A stretch of 64,000 nucleotides of DNA, taken from NCBI RefSeq assembly GCF_902505095.1, contig NZ_CABWIB010000001.1, positions 186,001 through 250,000 of the forward strand. The letters run 5' to 3'. The notes beneath the pieces were generated by a model. The model was not told where the DNA came from. It searched no databases and saw only the letters and a list, made by a program, of their open reading frames with translations. Made by a program: the position numbers and the translations under genes. Shown here piece after piece: positions 16,150-24,526 of the stretch; positions within the stretch are counted from its first letter, which is position 1; each line of letters starts with the position of its first letter. This DNA is from Oceanivirga miroungae (lineage in GTDB: Bacteria; Fusobacteriota; Fusobacteriia; Fusobacteriales; Leptotrichiaceae).

Positions 16150-17502
16150 ATGTATAAAGGAAAATTTAATAAAACTGTATATATTTAGATTAAAATAGAT
16201 AATAATAAAATTAATTGTCCTATTGAATCTTATGATGAAATAGTAAAATTAGGTGAGGTGATTAATATAAATAATGTAAAAATAAATAAAGCTAAACTTT
16301 GTAGAGACTTGAAAATATCCTATAATACTTTAAATAAAAGAATTAAAAATATACCATTAAAAGAAACTAGAAACAAGCCATCTATGATAGATCAATATAA
16401 AAGTGAAATTGTAAAATTATTAGAATATTAACTGAAGTAGTAAATAATATATGTGAAACTTCATTTAAAGAAAGTACTATGAAATATTGGGTTAATAATA
16501 ATAAAGATGTTTTAGACCTTTTTAAAATATCTAAACACGGTAATAATAAATACTCCTCAAGAGCTGTTGTTAGGTTCGAAACAGAACCTGGACAACAAGC
16601 ACAATTTGATTTCAAAGAATCCGTTAAAATTAAAATGATAGATGGTAAAGAGATGAGCGTATATATTGCATGTCTTTTATTCTCTTACTCAAGATTTAGG
16701 TTATACGTTCTAATGCCAGATTTAACTACTGAATCAGTTATACAAGCCCTTGCTATGATGTTTGAAAAAGCAGGTTGTGTACCTAAAGAAATTCTATTTG
16801 ATAATGCTAAAGCTATTATGATTGAAGCTAGAACTTCTAAAAATGAAGGTAAAGTTAATCCAAAACTAAGTGCTTTTGCTAAAGATATGGGCTTTGAAAT
16901 TAAACCTTGCGTTGCTAGAAGACCACAAACCAAAGGAAAGGTTGAGTCGCAAATGAAAGTTCTTGATGATCTTTATGCATATAGTGGTGATTTAGATTTT
17001 GATTCTTTAGTAAAACAAATAGAAAAAATAGAAACTAGAGAAAATTACAAATTTCATTCTAATTATCAAAAAGTGCCAACTTTAAATTTAAATAAAGAAA
17101 AAGAAGCCCTTCCTGCTTTAAACGAAGAACTTCTTAAATCATATTTACCTCAAAATTTTGAGCGTATAATTGATAAGTCAGGTATGATTAAATACGAAAA
17201 CAATAATTACTCAGTTGATAACAATTACATTAATAAAAAATGTAATGTTTCCATATTCGGAAATTACCTGATAATTAAGTATAGCACAAATAAATTTGTA
17301 AGTCATTTGATTTCTGATAAAATTTTTAATTATTCACAAGAATTTTATCAAAATGCCTTATCTAAAGCTACAAATTTACCTTTAAATGATTCTAAATTAA
17401 ATAAATGATTCTAAATTAAAGGAAATGGCAAAAAATAACTTGAATATATTTAATCAACAAATAATAAAAGACAATACGTTTAACAACAAATGGAAGGAAT
17501 GA
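16150..17502 (+). pseudogene. istA: istA, IS21-family transposase, multiply broken
   Basis: The native ATG at 16150 reads MYKGKFNKTVYI, then TAG at 16186. The frame reopens to 16431 (IKIDNNKINCPIE...KLLEY), then continues in another frame as ILTEVVNNICETSF and the long open part from 16479. The rve core is present with FDFKES, LFDNAKAIM and KGKVESQMK (D, D, E). A 19-bp tandem duplication (17384-17402 and 17403-17421) shifts the last 35 codons; without it the product ends KNNLNIFNQQ...NKWKE at 17502. At least three lesions make it non-functional, so the element cannot move itself. Confidence 0.85.
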
Positions 17503-17507
17503 TAAAT

Positions 17508-18251
17508 ATGACTAATTATCAAAAACTTATGAATAATTTTGAAGTACTCAAATTAAATAGTATGATAACAAACTTTAAAACTGTGCAAGATAAAATAATT
17601 GAAAATAAAGTATCTATAGTTGATTCAATGCTTGAATTAACAAATTTACAAATAGAATTCTCTAATTTAAAAAGAAAAGACACAATGGTTAAAATAGGAG
17701 CTTTCCCTCATAAAAAAAGATTAACTGATTTTGATTTTAACTTTCAGCCTGATTTAAATAAAAATAAACTTTTAGAATTTGAATCACTTGCATTTATTGA
17801 AAATAAAGAAAATATTGTTTTTTACGGTAACAGTGGTGTTGGTAAAACTCATTTATCGGTATCAATAGGTATTAGTGCTGCAGAAAAAGGAATAAAAACA
17901 TATTTTATCAAATGTAATGATTTAATACAAAATTTAAAGAAAGCTAAGTTAGAAAATGTTTTGGAAAAGAAATTAAAAAATTATAGTAGATATAAACTAT
18001 TAATAATAGATGAAGTAGGATATTTACCGATAGATAAAGAAGATAGTAAATTGCTTTTCCAATTAATAGATATGAGATATGAAGAAAAAAGCACAATAAT
18101 AACAACAAATATACATTTTTCAAAATGGAATGAGATATTTAGAGACGAAATGTTAGCAAGTGCAATATTGGATAGAATACTACATCATGCTCATGTAGTA
18201 AGTATATCAGGAAACTCTTATAGATTAAAAAATCACGTTGTAAAAGATTAA
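17508..18251 (+). CDS. istB: IstB, IS21-family AAA+ helper ATPase
   Basis: 248 residues from ATG 17508, chosen for the GGAAGGA 9-10 bases upstream. Walker A is YGNSGVGKTH, Walker B LLIIDEVGYLP, sensor 1 STIITTNIHFSKW, then the arginine-finger region SAILDRILHHAHVV. IstB remodels target DNA and activates IstA. The gene is complete although its partner istA is broken, so it is probably on its way to decay. It starts 5 bases after the istA stop. Confidence 0.92.
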   Translation: MTNYQKLMNNFEVLKLNSMITNFKTVQDKIIENKVSIVDSMLELTNLQIEFSNLKRKDTMVKIGAFPHKKRLTDFDFNFQPDLNKNKLLEFESLAFIENKENIVFYGNSGVGKTHLSVSIGISAAEKGIKTYFIKCNDLIQNLKKAKLENVLEKKLKNYSRYKLLIIDEVGYLPIDKEDSKLLFQLIDMRYEEKSTIITTNIHFSKWNEIFRDEMLASAILDRILHHAHVVSISGNSYRLKNHVVKD

Positions 18252-18338
18252 CATTTTATATTGCCAAAAATGTTAAAAACATTTCATTTTTATATTGACA
18301 TTTACAATTAACAAATCTATAGTGGAAAAGGAGTTAGA

Positions 18339-19199
18339 ATGGCAAGTTTAGTAGCTAAAGAGTATAAAAGCTTTGAAGAAATAAAACAAATTGGAGAAGA
18401 TGGCGTAGAATTTTGGAGTGCAAGAGATCTTTCAGAAGTTTTAGAATATACACAGTGGAGAAATTTTGAGAAGGTTATAGGAAGAGCAATATTATCATGT
18501 GAGAATAGTGGTCGTAATGTTTCTGACAATTTTGCTGAGGTCAGCAAAATTGTAAAAACAGGAGTTTCAACGAAAAAAATTAAGGATTATAGTCTTACAA
18601 GATATGCATGTTATTTAATAGTTCAAAATGGTGATCCAAGAAAGGAAGTTATAGCATTAGGTCAAACATATTTTGCAATACAAACATATAGACAAGAAGT
18701 AGCAGATCACTTTAATGAATTAACTGAAGATAGAAAAAGATTAGTTATTCGTGGAGACATTAAACAATGGAATCAACTCCTTGTTGAGACTGCTCATGAA
18801 GCAGGAGTAATAACAAATGATGAATTTGCAATTTTTCAAAATGCAGGATATATGGGATTATATGGGGGTTTAGATGTTGAAGATATACATGAAAGAAAAG
18901 GATTAACTGCCAAACAAAAAATATTAGATTACATGGGAAGTACAGAGTTAATTGCAAATTTATTTAGAATATCTCAAACAGAAGAAAAATTAAGAAAAGA
19001 CAATATATCTAATGCTAAAGATGCTACTAATATACATTATTCAGTAGGAGCAGAAGTAAGAAAAGCAATTGAAAAAATTGGTGGAACAATGCCCGAAGAT
19101 TTACCCACACCAACTAAGAGTATAAAAGAAATAGAAAAAGAGCAATTGAAACGTTTGAAAGATAAATCCAAAAAAGGGCAATTAATGTTAGATGAATAA
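18339..19199 (+). CDS. dinD: DinD-like DNA-damage-inducible protein
   Basis: 286 residues matching DinD along its length: an N-terminal BRO-like segment (FWSARDLSEVLEYTQWRNFEKVI), RYACYLIVQNGDPRKEVIALGQTYFAIQTYRQE and the C-terminal FQNAGYMGLYGGLDVEDIHERKGL...NLFRISQTEEKL. In E. coli DinD is LexA-controlled and limits RecA activity. AAAGGAG precedes the ATG. It begins 38 bases from the IS21 right end and shows no LexA-like box immediately upstream, so local control is unknown. Frequent on mobile DNA. Confidence 0.88.
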   Translation: MASLVAKEYKSFEEIKQIGEDGVEFWSARDLSEVLEYTQWRNFEKVIGRAILSCENSGRNVSDNFAEVSKIVKTGVSTKKIKDYSLTRYACYLIVQNGDPRKEVIALGQTYFAIQTYRQEVADHFNELTEDRKRLVIRGDIKQWNQLLVETAHEAGVITNDEFAIFQNAGYMGLYGGLDVEDIHERKGLTAKQKILDYMGSTELIANLFRISQTEEKLRKDNISNAKDATNIHYSVGAEVRKAIEKIGGTMPEDLPTPTKSIKEIEKEQLKRLKDKSKKGQLMLDE

Positions 19200-19401
19200 A
19201 AATTAGAAAGGAACTATTTTTATATAGGATATATATTTATTCAATCACTGCTATAGGAAAGGGTAGAAATTAAACTGTTTCTTAAGTAAAATCCATAAAG
19301 TTGATTAGGTAATGTTATATAAATAAATTTAAGATATAAATTATATGATTTTAGATAAGTATATATTGAAAGATAAATTACAAAAAAGTATAGGTGAAAA
19401 T

Positions 19402-20227
19402 ATGTATATAAAAATTCTAAATTGATTTGAAGTTGAAGTATATACAAAAGATTTTGAAAATGATTTTATAAGCCTTACTGATATTGCTAAGTATAAAAAT
19501 GAAGATGATCCTAGATTTGTAATTCAAAATTGGCTAAGGAATAGAAATACATTAGAGTTCATTGGACTTTGGGAAATAATAAATAATCCGAATTTTAACC
19601 GTGTGCAATTCGATACGTTTAGAAATGAATCAGGACTAAATAGATTCACTATGACGCCTACAAAATGGGTAGATTCAACAAATGCTATAGGTATAATTTC
19701 CAAAAGTGGTAGATATGGAGGGACTTATGCTCATAGTGATATAGCATTAGAATTTGCTTCTTGGATTTCTGCAGAATTTAAATTATATTTAATGCAAGAT
19801 TATAAGAGACTTAAATTAGATGAAAATTCAAAATTATCATTAACTTGGAATTTACATAGAGAAATTTCAAAAATAAATTATAAAATACATACAGATGCAA
19901 AAAAAATATTTAACAGAAGAATTAACTAATGAACAATTATCTTGTAAATATGCAAATGAAGCTGATATGTTAAATGTTGTAATATTTAATAAAATAGCAA
20001 AAGAATGGAGAAAAGAAAATCCAAATTTAAAAGGTAATTTAAGAGATTACTTAAGTATAAATGAGTTGCTTGTTTTGGCAAATATGGAAAATTATAATGC
20101 AATAATGATAGAAAAAAATATAAGTCAAAAAAATAGAATGATAGAGATAAGAAATCAAGCTAGATCACAATTACTATCGCTTGAAGAATTAAATAATAGA
20201 AGTATTAAAAGACTTGATAATAAATAA
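19402..20227 (+). pseudogene. KilA-N domain protein with a stop codon and a frameshift
   Basis: From ATG 19402 the frame reads MYIKILN, TGA (19423-19425), FEVEVYTKDFENDFISLTDIAKYKNEDDPRFVIQNWLRNRNT..., the usual start of KilA-N DNA-binding proteins, where a Gly codon GGA would replace the TGA. Later it matches GGTYAHSDIALEFASWISAEFKLYL. At the A8 run 19899-19906 the frame moves and continues YLTEELTNEQLSCKYANEADMLN...SIKRLDNK. Two lesions indicate decay. TGA is not used as sense elsewhere in this window. Confidence 0.8.
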
Positions 20228-20249
20228 TAATATTTGAATAAATAAGTTC

Positions 20250-20279
20250 TTGAATATTGTTAGTAAAATTTGCTATAAT
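20250..20279 (+). promoter_or_regulatory. Possible promoter after the KilA-N gene
   Basis: TTGAAT (20250-20255), 18-base spacer, TATAAT (20274-20279). It could serve the GIY-YIG gene at 20462 with a leader of about 180 bases. Confidence 0.35.
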
Positions 20280-20285
20280 TGACAC

Positions 20286-20349
20286 GTGATATCACCCTTT
20301 CTTGGTTGTGTTTAGCGATTCAATTATACAGGAAAATGGGAGGTATCAC
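20286..20349. repeat. Imperfect 12-bp inverted repeat
   Basis: GTGATATCACCC (20286-20297) and GGGAGGTATCAC (20338-20349) match in 9 of 12 positions with 40 bases between. This could be a small element or leader structure; nothing else is recognised. Confidence 0.35.
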
Positions 20350-20417
20350 AATTTTTTTAAAAAAGTGGTATAACCCAATGAAATCAATATATAAATTAAA
20401 ATATATACATATAAAAA

Positions 20418-20438
20418 GTACTGTATACTTTACAGTAC
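20418..20438. promoter_or_regulatory. 21-bp perfect palindrome before the GIY-YIG gene
   Basis: Arms GTACTGTA and TACAGTAC with a 5-base centre TACTT, 23 bases before the ATG. It resembles a LexA box (CTG-N-CAG) but with nine instead of ten bases between CTG and CAG. It could be an operator or a leader hairpin. Confidence 0.45.
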
Positions 20439-20461
20439 CAGTATTTGAAAGAGGATAAATT

Positions 20462-21136
20462 ATGGAAAAAGGAATAATATATATAATGACTACTGTTATT
20501 AAAGGGCTTATAAAAATTGGAAAGACTAAAACAGATCAATTTGAAAATAGAATGAAGCACCTAGAAAATAATGGATATGCTAATACAACTGGATTAAAAA
20601 GAGAGTTTGCTATAGAGGTAGAAGGATATGATGCTAAGGAAAAATTAATTCATAATATATTTAGTAAGAGTAGAATTGGTGAATCTGAACTATTTGCTTT
20701 AGATCTTGAAATTGCAAAATCTTTATTCTCGTCATTAGATGGAAAACAAATTTATCCAGTTGATAAAAGTAAAAAAGAAATATTTAAAGAAGCTACAGAA
20801 GAATTAGAAATTAAATGTATTCCAGATGGAGAATATATTCTAAAACGTACAGTAAGAGGCTTTGGAGAAATTAATGGAAAAGCTTTTGTTGAAGATGGAG
20901 TATTCACACTAAAAAAGGGTAGCATTTGTGCTAATCCTAGTAAAGGTCATATGCCATCAATTATTAAAAGAGCAAAAATGAAAAATAATGTTTTACAAGA
21001 AGATATAATATGTAGTAGCCCTTCAACTGCAGGTTGGATAGTTATTGGTAAATCTAATAATGGTTGGACAGAATGGAAGGATTTAGATGGGAATCCGATT
21101 CAAAAATATAGAAAAAATGTGAATGATAAAGATTAA
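20462..21136 (+). CDS. GIY-YIG nuclease-like protein with DUF4357
   Basis: 224 residues. The N-terminus IIYIMTTVIKGLIKIGKTK has the G-I-Y...K-I-G-x-T layout of T5orf172-type GIY-YIG nucleases, followed by ESELFAL. The C-terminus (about 150-215) is DUF4357: EDIICSSPSTAGWIVIGKSNNGWTEWKD. This two-domain architecture is known from phage and restriction contexts, where a DNA-cleaving role is suspected. A palindrome lies just upstream. Its 3' side carries a relic of an IS3-family orfB. Confidence 0.8.
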   Translation: MEKGIIYIMTTVIKGLIKIGKTKTDQFENRMKHLENNGYANTTGLKREFAIEVEGYDAKEKLIHNIFSKSRIGESELFALDLEIAKSLFSSLDGKQIYPVDKSKKEIFKEATEELEIKCIPDGEYILKRTVRGFGEINGKAFVEDGVFTLKKGSICANPSKGHMPSIIKRAKMKNNVLQEDIICSSPSTAGWIVIGKSNNGWTEWKDLDGNPIQKYRKNVNDKD

Positions 21137-21147
21137 TTAAAAAACAG

Positions 21148-21196
21148 GTAATAAATAAGGGAATTATTTCTAATAACATTAGAATTAGCTCCCTTT
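21148..21196 (-). mobile_element. Relic of IS3-family orfB 3' end
   Basis: The minus strand reads KGANSNVIRNNSLIYY, the C-terminus of the IS3-family OrfB at 5963 (KGTTPNIIRNNSLI). No other part of that element is nearby. Confidence 0.65.
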
Positions 21197-21245
21197 TATT
21201 TTAGCAAAAATTAGATTTAAGGGTATAATAGATAAAAAGGGTTAT

Positions 21246-21279
21246 GGGTGATTAAATTGGAAGATAAAATAAAAAAAGG
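21246..21279 (+). other. Short copy of the sirtuin gene start
   Basis: GGTGATTAAATTGGAAGATA followed by AAATAAAAAAA repeats the ribosome binding site and first codons of the sirtuin gene at 30942. It is then followed by unrelated sequence, so it is a relic or a recombination scar. Confidence 0.5.
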
Positions 21280-21296
21280 TACTTTAAGATTTTTAG

Positions 21297-21332
21297 GGGC
21301 AAAGCACAATTTTTAATGTGTTCTGCCTTTTT
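21297..21332. terminator. Hairpin with T run, probably an IS end or terminator
   Basis: GGCA-AA-GCACA (21298-21308) pairs with TGTG-TTC-TGCC (21317-21327), followed by TTTTT. It borders an ISL3-like transposase relic. Confidence 0.45.
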
Positions 21333-21356
21333 ATCTTAAATTACTATTATTTCACT

Positions 21357-21482
21357 TTATCCTATTTTATTAATCTTATGTTTTACTAACAAGAATGTTC
21401 TCTTTGTATTTTTAAAACCGTATGCTAATTTTTTCATTCTCTTTAATGATGTATTAATTCTTTCTGATCTTCCTATAAATGT
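21357..21482 (-). pseudogene. ISL3-family transposase, C-terminal relic
   Basis: The minus strand translates to TFIGRSERINTSLKRMKKLA, continuing YGFKNTKRTFLLVKHKINKI and a stop. Strings of the type IKxxKRxAYGFxNxxxF are the C-terminus of ISL3 transposases. The upstream part is missing. Confidence 0.6.
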
Positions 21483-21610
21483 CAATTTAAGATTCCCCAC
21501 TTTTTAAAATTTAAGATTCCTCACTTTTATGTTTAATTTTCAATTTATCTTTTATTCTATATGATGGTCCTGTAATATTAAATAAATATGAATGGTGTAA
21601 TAATCTGTAG

Positions 21611-21742
21611 GGTACTAAAATAGAAAAATATACTATAAAAGATATTATAGAAATTGAAAATTATATGAATAATTATCCAAGAAAAGTTTTAAATGGTAAA
21701 TCATCAAAAGAAATTTATTTTAAGGAAGAAAAAACAGCATAG
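21611..21742 (+). pseudogene. IS30-like transposase, C-terminal relic
   Basis: The frame reads GTKIEKYTIKDIIEIENYMN, then NYPRKVLNGKSSKEIYFKEEKTA and TAG. The N-x-x-P-R-K-V-L-x-x-x-[ST]-x-x-E pattern is the end of IS30-type transposases. A CAGCATAG/CTATGCTG inverted repeat (21735-21765) follows. Confidence 0.6.
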
Positions 21743-21790
21743 TTTAAATTTTATTTCTTCTATGCTGCATAAAACTTAATTTTTTTCAAT

Positions 21791-21816
21791 TTTGGACATT
21801 TATAATTTCCACTTAC
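21791..21816. repeat. Dispersed GGACATTTATAATTTCC motif
   Basis: The same motif is at 30853-30877 and, diverged, at 14298-14322. Here it is followed by ACTTTAAAGTACAGAC, similar to the outer end of the IS30 element at 44910. Probably insertion-element ends. Confidence 0.45.
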
Positions 21817-21852
21817 AGTAAAACTTTAAAGTACAGACATTATTACTTTCAT

Positions 21853-21881
21853 TTGACGCTCAAAATAAAACATGTTATAAT
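21853..21881 (+). promoter_or_regulatory. Promoter of the type III toxin-antitoxin locus
   Basis: TTGACG (21853-21858), 17-base spacer, TATAAT (21876-21881), placed 15-20 bases before the first antitoxin repeat. Confidence 0.75.
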
Positions 21882-21891
21882 AATATCGAAA

Positions 21892-22036
21892 ATAAATGTT
21901 TGCCGTTTTCTAATAACGGGGTATTAAGTAATTAGATTTATAAATTTCCACTTGCCGATGGTGTGGGATATAAATAATTCGGTTTGTTAATGTTTGCCAC
22001 TTGCTATATAAGTGGGGTAAAAATAATATAGTGTGT
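21892..22036 (+). ncRNA. Type III antitoxin RNA: three pseudoknot repeats
   Basis: Three units of about 47-49 nt. Each has a stem, a loop, a G-rich 3' flank (GGGGTA-like) and a downstream segment complementary to the loop. Repeat 1: CCGTT (21903-21907)/AACGG (21915-21919), loop CTAAT pairs with ATTAG (21931-21935). Repeat 2: CCAC (21948-21951)/GTGG (21963-21966), loop CCGA pairs with TCGG (21979-21982). Repeat 3: CCACTT (21997-22002)/AAGTGG (22010-22015), loop CTATAT pairs with ATATAG (22026-22031). The paired bases change together between repeats, which argues for a conserved H-type pseudoknot. In known type III systems the toxin processes this RNA and is inhibited by it. Confidence 0.8.
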
Positions 22037-22073
22037 AAATCCCCTTTCTAATATAATGTGAGGGGATTTTTTT
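22037..22073 (+). terminator. Terminator between antitoxin RNA and toxin
   Basis: AAATCCCCT (22037-22045) pairs with AGGGGATTT (22061-22069), followed by T7 in total. This partial terminator sets a high RNA-to-toxin ratio in type III systems. The toxin ribosome binding site GGAGG follows at 22074. Confidence 0.85.
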
Positions 22074-22085
22074 GGAGGAATTAAA

Positions 22086-22559
22086 ATGAAAATTATTGAA
22101 GGGTATTCTTATCATATAAAAGATAAATTTTTTAATGATATAGCAGATAAGTATTTAATGAAAAATAAAGAAAATGGAAATTATAGACCACATTATTATG
22201 CTATAAAAGATATGAAAGACCCTAGTATTTTATGGATGATACCTATTAGTTCAAAGGTAAAAAAATATGAAAAAATTATTAAAAATAAAAAAGGGAAATA
22301 TGGTAAATGTAATACTATAGTAATTGGAATATTTGCAGGAAACAAAAGTGTTTTCTTATTACAAAATGCTTTTCCAATATTACCAAAATACTTAGATCAT
22401 ATTCATACAGTACAGGGAAAAGAAATCCAAGTACATAAACTTTTAAAAAGAGAGTTAGAAGTTAATTTGAAAACACTTATTGCACTTAAAAATAGAAAAA
22501 TAAATTTATTTTTTTCAAATATTGATGAAATTTATAAATTTATAAAAAATAAATATTAA
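22086..22559 (+). CDS. Type III toxin, ToxN/CptN-like endoribonuclease
   Basis: 157 residues, the size of type III toxins. Recognisable pieces are NGNYRPHYYAIKDMKDP, LWMIPISSKVKKYEKI, CNTIVIGIFAGNKSVFLLQN and AFPILPKYLDHIHTV, which fit the CptIN/ToxIN toxin superfamily (MazF-like barrel; the W-x-I-P-I-S-S strand and a conserved Ser/Lys region near the active site). It would cut mRNA and its own precursor RNA and is held inactive by the pseudoknot RNA upstream. GGAGG 22074-22078 gives a 7-base spacing. Such loci act in phage defence and plasmid maintenance. I prefer CptIN because of the PISSKVKKY and QNAFPI motifs. Confidence 0.75.
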   Translation: MKIIEGYSYHIKDKFFNDIADKYLMKNKENGNYRPHYYAIKDMKDPSILWMIPISSKVKKYEKIIKNKKGKYGKCNTIVIGIFAGNKSVFLLQNAFPILPKYLDHIHTVQGKEIQVHKLLKRELEVNLKTLIALKNRKINLFFSNIDEIYKFIKNKY

Positions 22560-22828
22560 GTAGGAAAAGCTTGAGAATAATGAGGATATTATCATTTTTA
22601 AAAAAATGATTTTATTAAGAATTCGGAGAATTGAATAAGAATATATAAATGATAAAATAAGAATACCCAATAATGATAATTTAAGATTCCTCATTTAGAG
22701 AAAATTTAGTAACAGAGAATATGAAGTAATAACAATAAGAAGTAAATGAAAAAGAGAAAGAAATACTAAAATGGATATTATTAAATTATGAAGCATTACA
22801 CGATAAATAAATTGAAAATGTATTTACG

Positions 22829-22979
22829 TTATAATTATCTTATGTTGAATAATGTCAGACGATGTTGAATTACAAAAATTTTTTCAAAAAAATTAAATAA
22901 AAAAAATTTTAAAAAAGAGATGATTATTTTACCTACACATTACCTACAACTTATTGAAAGTATTGGACTACAGAGTTGT
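22829..22979. repeat. Attachment-like direct repeat, copy 2 (split by IS256 element)
   Basis: Matches 13999-14185 in order: TTGAATAATGTCAGACGATG, A-rich tract, TACCTACA twice, TTGAAAGTATTGG, TACAGAG. The last part (TTTCCAGTCAAAGAG) is displaced to 24505-24522 by the IS256-family insertion. The stretch 22560-22828 upstream holds no supported gene; it has a TTAAGATTCCTCA motif also seen at 21485 and 21509. Confidence 0.65.
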
Positions 22980-24496
22980 GAGAGTGCTGTAAAAAGTCTG
23001 TAATTTAGAAAATAAAAAAAATAACATTTGAATAAATCCTCTTATGGTATATAATTAAATATATCAAGGAGGATTTTTGTTATGGGAAGAACAAAAAAAG
23101 AGGTACATAAAATAGTGCCTACAGAAGGAAAAAGAGAAGTAGTAAAAGCACTACTTAATAATTATGATATTTCAAGTGTTAAAGATATAGAAGATGCACT
23201 TAAAGATTTATTAGGAAACACTTTAAAAGAAATGATGGAATCTGAAATGGATGAACATATTGGTTACGAAAAAAATAAACAAGATGATAATAGAGATAAT
23301 TATCGTAATGGTTATAGATCAAAAAAAGTAAGAAGCTCATATGGAGAATTTGATGTAGAAGTTCCACAAGATAGAAACTCAACTTTTGAACCAGTAATAG
23401 TTCCAAAAAGGAAAAAAGACATATCTAGAGTTGAGGATTTAATAATAAAACTTTATGCAAGAGGAAATTCAACAAGAGATATATCTGAAACAATAGAGGA
23501 AATGTACGGATTTGATGTAGATGATACTTTTGTATCGAGAGTAACAGATAAAATTCTTCCTATAGCCGAAGAATGGAAAATAAGACCATTAAATAGTGTT
23601 TATCCAGTAATATTTATAGATGCTACAGTATTTAGTGTAAGACACGAAGGAAAAGTAAGTAAAAAAGCAGCCTATGTAATAATGGGGATAGATAAAGAAG
23701 GGTATAAAGATGTACTTTCAATAGAAATAGGAGATAGCGAAAGTTCTAAATTTTGGTTTGGAGTTTTAAATACATTAAAGGCTCGTGGAGTTAAAGATAT
23801 ACTTGTACTTTGTTCAGATAGGCTTACAGGTATTAAAGAAGCGATAGAGGCTGTATATCCTAATACAGACTGGCAAGGCTGCATAGTACATATGATAAGA
23901 AACACAGTAAAGTATGTAAGTTATAAAGATCTTAAAGAATTTACAAAAGATTTAAAAACAATATATAATTCAAATACAGAAGAAGAAGGATTAAAAAATT
24001 TAGATATTGTAAAGGATAAATGGGATAGTAAATATAAAGGATGTATGGATGGCTGGTATAATAATTGGGATAATATAGCACCAATGTTTTCATATAGCGA
24101 AGGATTTAGAAAGATTGTATATACAACAAATGCAATAGAATCACTAAATTCTCAATATAAGAGATTAAATAAATCAAGAACAGTATTTCCAAGTAAAGAA
24201 TCATTATTTAAAGCACTATATTTATCAACAGAACAAATAACTAAAAAATGGAGAAGTCCAATATCAAATTGGGGTAAATACTATTTAGAAATGATAGCAA
24301 TATTTGGAAGAGAAAGATTAGAATCTTAAAATTTTTAACTGTATAAAAAATAGAGATAAGCTAATAAACTTACCTCATATTTTCTGTACACAAATTTAGT
24401 ACAATCAAAATAAAATATATCATAAGAGCATTAAAAAGCAAATTGTAATTTTTCAAAAATTTTAATGGAAAATTACAGACTTTTTACAGCACTCTC
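22980..24496 (+). mobile_element. IS256-family insertion sequence, complete
   Basis: 1,517 bp bounded by perfect terminal inverted repeats of about 27 bp (GAGAGTGCTGTAAAAAGTCT... at 22980 and its complement ending 24496). A direct repeat GAGTTGT flanks it (22973-22979 and 24497-24503), the target duplication. It interrupts attachment-like repeat copy 2. Confidence 0.93.
23082..24329 (+). CDS. IS256-family (mutator-type) transposase
   Basis: 415 residues, full length. It begins with the conserved N-terminal region LLGNTLKEMMESEMDEHIGYEK and VEVPQDRNSTFEP. Catalytic residues lie in VIFIDATVFSVR (D), VLCSDRLTGIKEAI (D) and TNAIESLNSQYKRLNKSR (E), and the mutator motif QGCIVHMIRN is present. AAGGAGG precedes the ATG. 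Intact, so the element may be active; an old end of a second copy is at 7557. Confidence 0.95.
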   Translation: MGRTKKEVHKIVPTEGKREVVKALLNNYDISSVKDIEDALKDLLGNTLKEMMESEMDEHIGYEKNKQDDNRDNYRNGYRSKKVRSSYGEFDVEVPQDRNSTFEPVIVPKRKKDISRVEDLIIKLYARGNSTRDISETIEEMYGFDVDDTFVSRVTDKILPIAEEWKIRPLNSVYPVIFIDATVFSVRHEGKVSKKAAYVIMGIDKEGYKDVLSIEIGDSESSKFWFGVLNTLKARGVKDILVLCSDRLTGIKEAIEAVYPNTDWQGCIVHMIRNTVKYVSYKDLKEFTKDLKTIYNSNTEEEGLKNLDIVKDKWDSKYKGCMDGWYNNWDNIAPMFSYSEGFRKIVYTTNAIESLNSQYKRLNKSRTVFPSKESLFKALYLSTEQITKKWRSPISNWGKYYLEMIAIFGRERLES

Positions 24497-24526
24497 GAGT
24501 TGTCTTTCCAGTCAAAGAGAAAGTAT

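Larger units (their letters stand above)
14490..18300 (+). mobile_element. IS21-family element interrupted by an IS110-family element
   Basis: Left terminus TGTTAATATAAAAGTGAAA at 14490 with a second internal copy at 14525. Right terminus is the inverted copy ending TATATTGACA at 18300, with an internal copy at about 18258. Multiple terminal repeats are an IS21 hallmark. It carries istA (broken) and istB (intact). The IS110-family gene 14675-15847 and its 5' region lie between the left end and istA, so that element inserted into the IS21. Confidence 0.8.

Noticed and set aside
19402-19430. TGA read as tryptophan
   Set aside because: The TGA sits where the KilA-N family would have Gly, and intact genes here use TGA as a stop.
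22980-24496. Composite transposon made by two IS256 copies (7557 and 22980)
   Set aside because: The first is only an 81-bp end relic and could not transpose.
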